From contig WRGM01000142.1 in NCBI GenBank assembly GCA_009787175.1, positions 1 to 15,128 of the forward strand: a DNA stretch of 15,128 nucleotides, written 5' to 3'. This DNA comes from Candidatus Bathycorpusculum fermentans (GTDB lineage Archaea > Thermoproteota > Bathyarchaeia > Bathyarchaeales > Bathycorpusculaceae). The translations under genes were made by a program, and so were the position numbers. Positions 1 to 6,106 of the stretch are shown here, piece after piece. The stretch's first letter is position 1; every line of letters begins with the position of its first letter. The notes under the pieces were generated by a model. That model was not told the DNA's origin. It did not search any database and saw only the letters and a program-made list of their open reading frames with translations.

Positions 1-2
1 CT

Positions 3-575
3 CCTGGTGTTACTGCGAAGCCTGGTTATGTGTTTAAGGGTTGGAGTCCTGTTGTTCCTTATGCGTTCCCTGGTGCTGATGCGACTTATACTGCTACTTG
101 GGAAGTGAATGTTTCTGCATGGTCTACTGTTACTTTTGTTAATGGTGATGAGTCAAAAGGTGCTCTTGGTGGTACTTTGAGTTTCACTGGTATCAAAGGT
201 ACTTCTAGTCCGGCTATTGTTGAGCCAACTGCGACTCCAGTGGTTGGTTACGTGTTTGCTGGTTGGGATGTAAGTGTTCCGTCTGTGTATCCTGATGCTG
301 ACTTGGTTCTTACTGGTGGTTGGTCGATAGTTAAGGTAGTTGAGGTGCAGCTAGTGAGTGTAACGCCGAGTGCTTCTGTTACAAAGTTGCCTGGTAATAC
401 AAATGATCTTACAATTAAGGTCGTTGAGACTTTTTCTGACGGATCAACTAATGCTATTACGAAAAATTTCAGTATTGCAAATAATGCTAAGGGTACCTAC
501 ACTGTTGGATCTTACAGTGTTTATGTGGCAACTTCAGGTAACACAAAGATAGATGACTGCAGAATTGTATCATAA
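3..575 (+). CDS. InlB-repeat surface/secreted protein, C-terminal part (5' end outside window)
   Basis: The reading frame is open from base 3 and runs to TAA at 573-575, so the gene starts before the window. An internal GTG at 30 is not a credible start, because the frame continues upstream with typical repeat sequence. The visible part has two InlB/Flg_new-type repeats, each ending in a Gly-Tyr-Val-Phe-x-Gly-Trp core (bases 24-47 and around 246-270) followed by a beta strand and a Trp. The last roughly 70 residues look like a bacterial Ig-like (Big) domain, with a VSVTPSASVTKLPG start and repeated beta strands. Unlike the two larger surface proteins downstream, it has no C-terminal hydrophobic helix. 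It may be secreted, held non-covalently, or may have lost its anchor. Codons are strongly T/G-ending. The function is probably adhesion or envelope related, by family analogy only. Confidence 0.8.
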   Translation, partial: PGVTAKPGYVFKGWSPVVPYAFPGADATYTATWEVNVSAWSTVTFVNGDESKGALGGTLSFTGIKGTSSPAIVEPTATPVVGYVFAGWDVSVPSVYPDADLVLTGGWSIVKVVEVQLVSVTPSASVTKLPGNTNDLTIKVVETFSDGSTNAITKNFSIANNAKGTYTVGSYSVYVATSGNTKIDDCRIVS

Positions 576-603
576 CCCAATAGCAGCTGTGAAAGAAGTT
601 GCC

Positions 604-637
604 GGATGAAATAATCATCCACCATTTTTATTTTTTT
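604..637 (+). terminator. Hairpin plus T-run terminator after the partial surface-protein gene
   Basis: A perfect 6-bp stem (GGATGA / TCATCC, loop AATAA, 604-620) lies 29 bases after the stop codon at 575. It is followed by two T-tracts (625-629 and 631-637). In archaea the T-tract alone can terminate; the hairpin is visible in the sequence. Confidence 0.6.
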
Positions 638-688
638 AAGTATGTTAAAATTTTGTTTTTGAGCTTTATAACATTAGATACAGTTAAT

Positions 689-1134
689 TTGTAACCGTAA
701 CTCGCTGTTTGTAACCCATATGTTCGCGAATCATCCACTGAAAAACACTTCAACTCTGCCCATTTAACGTTTTAAGCCACAATATGGGCTGTAACGAAAA
801 AATAGTGGACCGCGAGCCTACACAATTTGTAACCCATATGTAACCCATACGCCACTCGTGCCGACAACACTACAAAAAACAACCCGCAAAAGAAAAGCCT
901 CAAAAAACGTCTTGATACCACACAACCATTCAAGCGTTCTTAAAACCGTTTACGGAAAAAGGATGTTAAACGGGTGGTTTTTGTTAAACGGGCATTTTTT
1001 GAGCACATGAAAAATAGAGCCGGTTGTTGAGAAGCACAACGGGAAAATTTCTACACTGTATAGAGACAACAAAACTTCCCCTATACTTTCCGACCCAAAA
1101 CCTATGGGTTACACATGACGAGTTACGGTTGTAA
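689..1134. repeat. Inverted-repeat-bounded element with iterated GTAACCCATA motifs
   Basis: The left arm at 689-720 and the reverse complement of 1103-1134 share a 12-base block (AACCGTAACTCG) and a 10-base block (GTAACCCATA), separated in both arms by exactly 6 bases. About 26 of 32 positions match. GTAACCCATA occurs four times: 711-720, 829-838, 840-849 and inverted at 1103-1112. A second small motif, TTAAACGGG, is repeated at 966-974 and 984-992. No convincing gene lies between the arms. It could be a MITE-like non-autonomous element, a cluster of protein-binding iterons, or part of an origin or regulatory region. I saw no target-site duplication. Confidence 0.55.
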
Positions 1135-1690
1135 ATATGCGGTTTTCTTGCAAATGCGATGATAAATATGTGATTTATGCGTTGGTGACAGTGGAACTGG
1201 AAAATCATGTGCGCAACATGTACTTATTGATAACCGCCAAAACCTACACATCGCTAGTTAAAAACTTATTGAATACATGTTCTGACACTGTGTATGAGTT
1301 GGCTAAGAGTGTTTCAGATGAAGAGTTTGAGTAACTATCGATGAATAAAATTGGTTCGTTTGGAAACTGGAACTACTTATTAAAACCTGCATAATTTCAC
1401 AAGTTATTATTCAACAGTTCCTAAGGTTTAAGTGGTTGGTTCGTAAAACCATTTGTTGCTCTAAATCTTTGGGAATGTATAAAATCCTTTTCGTGCTACT
1501 TATAAACATACTAGAATTTGGACGTAAACTGTTTTGAAACATGACCAGCAGTCTTTTTGATGGATATTGTCTCAGAAAAAGGCCGACTTCCATGGTCTGC
1601 AAACAAAAAGGGTTGTATTGCAGACTATTTAAGTAGTGTTTGTTGTAGTGATGGATTAATCACTCTATACACAAAATAAGCGCAACCCAA
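1135..1690. other. Non-coding or degenerate stretch between the repeat element and the surface-protein promoter
   Basis: Short open frames exist on both strands (for example 1137-1334 plus, 65 codons; 1411-1602 minus, 63 codons). They lack a ribosome binding site or any recognisable domain, so I treat them as chance. A GATTAATC palindrome sits at 1654-1661; the same motif in the longer context ATGGATTAATCA recurs in the metY promoter. I see no RNA gene here. Confidence 0.4.
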
Positions 1691-1693
1691 CTA

Positions 1694-1701
1694 TTATAAA
1701 T
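1694..1701 (+). promoter_or_regulatory. TATA box candidate for the first large surface-protein gene
   Basis: TTATAAAT matches the archaeal TATA consensus. Initiation about 25 bases downstream would be near 1720-1725. That leaves a leader of about 95 bases before the ATG at 1819 and would exclude the GTG at 1716 from the transcript. Confidence 0.45.
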
Positions 1702-1704
1702 TAA

Positions 1705-1829
1705 GAGGAGGTCTAGTGTTTATCACGGATATATTGTTTGATAACTTTGTTATGTCAAAAATTGAGTTACTGTATTTAGATGCAGAACATTTTTATGGTA
1801 TGTGGTTTGTGTTTAATTATGAAAGTTAA
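1705..1829 (+). other. Shine-Dalgarno-preceded short leader ORF overlapping the surface-protein start
   Basis: A strong GAGGAGGT at 1705-1712 is followed after 3 bases by GTG (1716), which opens a 37-codon frame ending at TAA 1827-1829. This stop lies 11 bases inside the proposed surface-protein start (ATG 1819), an arrangement suited to translational coupling. The peptide resembles nothing I know. It conflicts with the TATA box at 1694, which would start transcription inside the ORF, so a promoter further upstream would be needed. Confidence 0.3.
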
Positions 1830-4800
1830 AAGGCGATATAATGTGAATCAAAAAATGATGAAAAATATTTTAATATATATCAAACAACACAGAATAAGTC
1901 ATGTTATAACCAAATGCTTGTCTATAATATTTATTATCATGTTATTTGGAACGACAGTTTTCATCATACATAACAACAGTAATATGGTAGCTGCGTATGA
2001 CATTGAAAATTACGATAGGACATACTACGTTTCAGTGAACGGAAATGATGGTACAAATGATGGTTTATCTGAAAGTACACCTTTTGCAACACTAGAAAAA
2101 ACAGCTGGCATAATAAATGGCCTTGGAACAGGTGGTAATTATCTCGTGCTCGTTATGACAGATCTAACCTCAACAGCCTGTGCCCGCTACTACGGTAACA
2201 GTATAACAATTACAAGCTTGAATCCTTATAACCCAGTCACCGTTACCCGTGGGGCAAGCTTTACCACACTGTCTGATGTGATGCGCGGATGGTACAACCC
2301 GCCAATGCTGGAAATCGAAAGCGCGGACCTGACCCCCGTGGCACCTCTCATTTCATTAACACTAACAAACATAATCTTTGATGACGCATATCGCCATGCG
2401 GGGACAACGTACAATTATGCACCTACTTGGAATGGGATAAATCCATCTACTCCGCCCACGGGCTGGTCGTCAGCTAACTATGTCCAAGATGCCATAGTTG
2501 CCTCATATGCAAACTGCGCAACCATAATACTTGGCGACGGTGCAGAACTGCACAGTTTCGGAGGTATGACAGCAGCCCGTGCCGCAGATGGAGCCACACT
2601 GGTAATGGAAGCCAACAGCCAGATTACCGATATCGGATCAACAGCAGCTACAAGACAGCTCAGCACAACTTTAACGGATTACAGAGCTGTAGGAGAAACG
2701 GCTGTTAGCATTTCTACAGGCTCACATTTCTACATGTATGACGGCGCAAAAATCTCTAACATCGCAAATGCACACAGTGTCAAATTAAGTGGAAATTATA
2801 AATGCTTTATAGATGGCGAGATAACTGCCATGAAAGGAAACAGAGGTTGGGACGCTACTGATCACAGCACATCTGCCACACATGAAGGGAGAGGTCCTAA
2901 ATCTGCTGTATATTTCAACGGTGGCACTACACTTGACCCAGATACGGGGAATCCTGGCTCTGCTATTATCGGTCCAAACGCCAATATTCACCACAACGAC
3001 GTAAAATGCGGGGCTATAAGTATAAGCCGTAGCACTGCTGTTTCAGTAAAAGTGTTCGGCAAAATCAACGACAATGTCGGCCAAACAGGCACCAGCTGGC
3101 AAACAGTATTTGGATCTTCTCTGGCTATCCCATTTGGGACCAATGGAGGTGGTATATATATTGTCGCAGGTGGCACCATAATTCTTGAAGATGGCAGTGA
3201 AGTCTGCAGAAATTCAGTTATGAACATTGCCTATGGCGGCGGCATCAACATCCAGCAGAGCGGTTCAAAATTGATAATGAACGGTGGCCTCGTTGAGGGG
3301 AATACAGCTGGAGGTATGGGGCCTGGTATAGCAGTGAATAAAGCGGGAGACTGCTACTTTGAGATGAACGGCGGTACTGTTGAAAACGGACCGAATGGAG
3401 TTTTACTATTCAATAACCGCGCCGCCATTTTAACGGCAGTCAGAGAAGATAATGATTGCAATAGTCGCCTTATTTTAAACGGAGGCAAAGTCTCTGGTGT
3501 GACCATAAATAGCCTTGTCGCTTATGCAACTAATACAGCAAACCAGTACCGCAATTTATACATACGCGAGAATGTGGTTATCGGGACTGGATATGTCGCT
3601 GTTGCCGGTGCAATGCAGAGTGCAACCAGTACAACCAACATTCCAAGACAGGTCAAACTCTTACCAGCGAACAGTTTCGGCGATATTTACATTGGAAATC
3701 CAAATAAAAACCTTTATCCGACAATATCATCTGCACTGCCTATAGGCTGGACCATGCCTTCTACAACCGACAATGTTATTGCTTTTTGGATAAAAAAAGC
3801 AGGTACAGCTGATTTTTCCGTTCCTGCACCAACAAGCGGTTCTGGGGGCGCAAACTATAACACTAATCTAAAATACTTTGCAGCGGTACTGGAAACTAAC
3901 GCTGCAGGAACAGCTAGTGGCACTGCCATAAAGCTTTACCCAACTGAAATCAAAAATGGACAAATCATCGTGTCAGTTCCACTTAGCACACACACAAACG
4001 GTGCCCTAGTAGCTCTTGTTCAACCGTCAAGTACATACGGTGAAATCGAATTTGACGCTCCCGCAACCTTGACTTACATTGTAGGTGATCTCAGCTATAC
4101 TATTCCATACACAGGTGAATATGATATATCAATGCTCCTTGGTGAATTGATAACTGATGGACACAACGAATTAAATACATTGGTCAATCTAATTATACAT
4201 CCAGACCCCAGTACCGTTCCTGACACCTCAAGTTTTGATATCATTTCAAGCGACATCTTTGAACTTGATGGCACAGTAATTTGGAATCCAGTCAACTGGG
4301 AATTAGTTGTTCCCGCAAAATTAAAACTTGGTTGGAGTTCTCCTACAGCAAACCCAGTTACAACATTTGAGTTTGATTGCACACTTGATGATACAGACTT
4401 TGTGGATGGCGCTATTCTATCTCTTACTGGCGAATTGGAGATCAAAGGCGGCCCGATACCTCCAAAGTATTATCTTATTTCTGGTAATTATGCAAACACC
4501 GAACTGATTGTACTCAAAGGCGATCTTTACATAAGCAAAAATCTTTCAGGTGATGCCGCAGAACCAACAAAAGATTTCCACTTTACAGTGACATTTAGTA
4601 ACAGTGGCACTTATGATGGCGTTGCAAGCGGCAGTAACATCAATTTAAAGGGTGGTGAGAGTCGTCTTATCGCTGATATACCTCAAGGCATAGAATATAC
4701 CGTTACCGAACTTGAGGCAAATCAGAACGGTTATACAACAACATCAACAGGCACAAGCGGTACAATATCTGATGAATTGTCTGAAGCAATATTTACCAAC

Positions 4801-5835
4801 ACCAAAAATAACCTGCCACCAGTCGACGAGGCAGAATACACGGTAATATACCATGGTAATGGTAACACTAATGGTTTAGCACCTGTAGACAACAATAGTC
4901 CATATGAAAGTGGCAGCAAAGTAACAGTTATGGGACAAGGTACACTTGCTAAGACAGGTCATTCTTTCATTGGTTGGTCATTAACTTCTACCGCAAACAC
5001 AGCAACATACACTTCAGGCTCCACTTTCTACATTACAGATAATACGCTACTATATGCAATATGGAAAGCAAACTCTTACACAGTAACATACCAACCTGGT
5101 ACACACGGCACATTTACAGCACAAACTACAACTGGACTACACTATGGCGATACAACTCCTACGGCACCAACAGTAACAGGTGATACAGATTGGACATTCA
5201 CCGGTTGGTTACCCATACCAACAGCAATAGTCACAGATAACGCCACATATGTAGCACAATGGACCCAAACAGCAACACCATCCCCATCTGCTACCGCAAC
5301 GCCAACGCCAACGCCAACGCCAACGCCAACTATAACCCCCGTCCCAACTACAACTGTAACCTTAATACCAACTTTAACACCTGCACCAACGGGATCTCCT
5401 TCGATAGGTGGCGAAGATGATCTGCAGGGTTGGGCACTTTTCAATTTAATGTTAAGTATAATAGGTGTTATATTGGCAATAATAGTAGTAATTGTTTGCT
5501 TGTTGTTACCGCTGATGAAGAAACAAAAAGATGAGCAAAAAAATATTAAAAACGTGACTATACCAACACAAAATAACAGACAAGAGTCTGAGAAGCAACA
5601 AAAACAACATAGAAAATTGTGGCTAATTACAACACTTGCTATGGGTATTGCAGGCATTATTGTATTCTTTCTCACCGAAGACATGAAACTCCCAATGATA
5701 CTGATAGATAAATGGTCTATCGTAAATGCTGTCATTTTACTAGTGGAAATCATAGCAATAGCATTCACATTCAAACGCAAAGATGCACTTAAAATCAAAC
5801 GAAAATACGAATCTAACTCCACTAATCTAACCTAA
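1819..5835 (+). CDS. Large cell-surface protein: beta-helix, Cna-B-like domain, InlB repeats, three-helix C-terminal anchor
   Basis: A 1,338-residue predicted exported envelope protein, probably an adhesin. I chose ATG 1819 because it gives a short basic N-terminus (MKVKRR) before the hydrophobic signal segment at residues 33-50, with a possible cleavage after the Ala-Ala at 58-59. ATG 1780 and ATG 1855/1858 are in-frame alternatives. Residues about 69-90 carry the YYVSVNGNDG...STPFATLEK cap typical of right-handed beta-helix proteins, followed by Gly-Gly-Gly-Ile turns to about residue 560. Residues about 880-998 resemble a Cna-B/SpaA-like domain (a TKDFHFTVTF strand and a TYTVTE-like ending). 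InlB/Flg_new repeats occupy about 1007-1150. A Thr-Pro linker follows (about 1152-1200), then hydrophobic helices at 1206-1233, 1267-1286 and 1299-1319 with a cytoplasm-like basic tail. No LPXTG or PGF-CTERM signal is seen. Codons are A/C-ending, unlike the next paralogue. The ligand is unknown. Confidence 0.85.
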   Translation: MKVKRRYNVNQKMMKNILIYIKQHRISHVITKCLSIIFIIMLFGTTVFIIHNNSNMVAAYDIENYDRTYYVSVNGNDGTNDGLSESTPFATLEKTAGIINGLGTGGNYLVLVMTDLTSTACARYYGNSITITSLNPYNPVTVTRGASFTTLSDVMRGWYNPPMLEIESADLTPVAPLISLTLTNIIFDDAYRHAGTTYNYAPTWNGINPSTPPTGWSSANYVQDAIVASYANCATIILGDGAELHSFGGMTAARAADGATLVMEANSQITDIGSTAATRQLSTTLTDYRAVGETAVSISTGSHFYMYDGAKISNIANAHSVKLSGNYKCFIDGEITAMKGNRGWDATDHSTSATHEGRGPKSAVYFNGGTTLDPDTGNPGSAIIGPNANIHHNDVKCGAISISRSTAVSVKVFGKINDNVGQTGTSWQTVFGSSLAIPFGTNGGGIYIVAGGTIILEDGSEVCRNSVMNIAYGGGINIQQSGSKLIMNGGLVEGNTAGGMGPGIAVNKAGDCYFEMNGGTVENGPNGVLLFNNRAAILTAVREDNDCNSRLILNGGKVSGVTINSLVAYATNTANQYRNLYIRENVVIGTGYVAVAGAMQSATSTTNIPRQVKLLPANSFGDIYIGNPNKNLYPTISSALPIGWTMPSTTDNVIAFWIKKAGTADFSVPAPTSGSGGANYNTNLKYFAAVLETNAAGTASGTAIKLYPTEIKNGQIIVSVPLSTHTNGALVALVQPSSTYGEIEFDAPATLTYIVGDLSYTIPYTGEYDISMLLGELITDGHNELNTLVNLIIHPDPSTVPDTSSFDIISSDIFELDGTVIWNPVNWELVVPAKLKLGWSSPTANPVTTFEFDCTLDDTDFVDGAILSLTGELEIKGGPIPPKYYLISGNYANTELIVLKGDLYISKNLSGDAAEPTKDFHFTVTFSNSGTYDGVASGSNINLKGGESRLIADIPQGIEYTVTELEANQNGYTTTSTGTSGTISDELSEAIFTNTKNNLPPVDEAEYTVIYHGNGNTNGLAPVDNNSPYESGSKVTVMGQGTLAKTGHSFIGWSLTSTANTATYTSGSTFYITDNTLLYAIWKANSYTVTYQPGTHGTFTAQTTTGLHYGDTTPTAPTVTGDTDWTFTGWLPIPTAIVTDNATYVAQWTQTATPSPSATATPTPTPTPTPTITPVPTTTVTLIPTLTPAPTGSPSIGGEDDLQGWALFNLMLSIIGVILAIIVVIVCLLLPLMKKQKDEQKNIKNVTIPTQNNRQESEKQQKQHRKLWLITTLAMGIAGIIVFFLTEDMKLPMILIDKWSIVNAVILLVEIIAIAFTFKRKDALKIKRKYESNSTNLT
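5301..5330 (+). repeat. Hexanucleotide tandem repeat (GCCAAC)x5 in the Pro-Thr linker
   Basis: Five perfect copies of GCCAAC lie in frame and encode alternating Thr-Pro in the linker just outside the membrane module. Slippage would lengthen or shorten the stalk by two residues without breaking the frame. Confidence 0.85.
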
Positions 5836-5844
5836 TGAATAAAC

Positions 5845-5859
5845 TCTCTTTCTTTTTTT
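5845..5859 (+). terminator. Pyrimidine/T-rich terminator after the first large surface-protein gene
   Basis: A CTCTCTTTCTTTTTTT tract begins about 10 bases after the stop codon at 5835, consistent with archaeal oligo-T termination. It merges into a TATA-like TTTATAAA at 5857-5864. Confidence 0.5.
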
Positions 5860-5864
5860 ATAAA
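5857..5864 (+). promoter_or_regulatory. TATA box candidate for the structured leader/ncRNA
   Basis: TTTATAAA is followed about 20-25 bases later by the GC-rich hairpin at 5880-5899. That is where an archaeal transcript directed by this box would begin. Confidence 0.4.
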
Positions 5865-5879
5865 AAACCTAGCAGAATA

Positions 5880-6007
5880 CCTGCCGCGTTAGCGGCAGGA
5901 TGAATGCGTCAGGTCTATTAGTGCTATAGTTGTAGTTTTCATCACCGTTAGATAAGGGAGGTGATAGATTGGATAAAGCGAAATCTTGTGCTTTCCAAGC
6001 TAACTAG
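5880..6007 (+). ncRNA. Candidate structured leader RNA with three hairpins and a sequestered ribosome binding site
   Basis: This stretch is more GC-rich and more structured than the surrounding intergenic DNA. Hairpin 1 is a perfect 8-bp stem CCTGCCGC/GCGGCAGG with a GTTA loop (5880-5899). Hairpin 2 pairs ATCACC (5941-5946) with GGTGAT (5960-5965), which is part of a near-perfect Shine-Dalgarno sequence GGGAGGTGAT (5956-5965). Hairpin 3 pairs TTGGATAAAGC (5969-5979) with GCTTTCCAA (5990-5998) and has a 2-base bulge. The ribosome binding site precedes a TTG-initiated 12-codon frame (5969-6007, TAG). It may be a regulatory leader for the following surface protein or an independent small RNA. 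I do not recognise a known riboswitch, SRP or RNase P core. The hairpins are visible; the role is inferred. Confidence 0.35.
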
Positions 6008-6063
6008 GGGAAAACTGGAAACTCGTAATGTGTATATTTTTTGAAATATTATTAATTAAAATG

Positions 6064-6072
6064 TTTATATAT
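6064..6072 (+). promoter_or_regulatory. TATA box candidate immediately upstream of the second surface-protein gene
   Basis: TTTATATAT lies about 40 bases before ATG 6107. Initiation 25 bases downstream would give a very short 5' untranslated region of about 10-15 bases. No Shine-Dalgarno sequence is seen before 6107, which fits such a transcript. Confidence 0.45.
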
Positions 6073-6106
6073 TGCGTCTATTTCCTTTAGTTAGTTGGCG
6101 TCAAAT

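Noticed and set aside
984..1208. 74-codon minus-strand frame inside the inverted-repeat element
   Set aside because: No start signal or domain; composition is typical of a chance frame and it overlaps the repeat arm.
1137..1334. 65-codon plus-strand frame ending ...AKSVSDEEFE
   Set aside because: No ribosome binding site or recognisable domain, and it starts right at the edge of the inverted-repeat element. Its protein-like tail is suggestive but not enough to call a gene.
5142..5822. Long minus-strand frame (226 codons) opposite the first surface-protein gene
   Set aside because: Val/Gly-rich mirror of the Thr/Pro linker and hydrophobic helices; it is a by-product of the plus-strand codon pattern.
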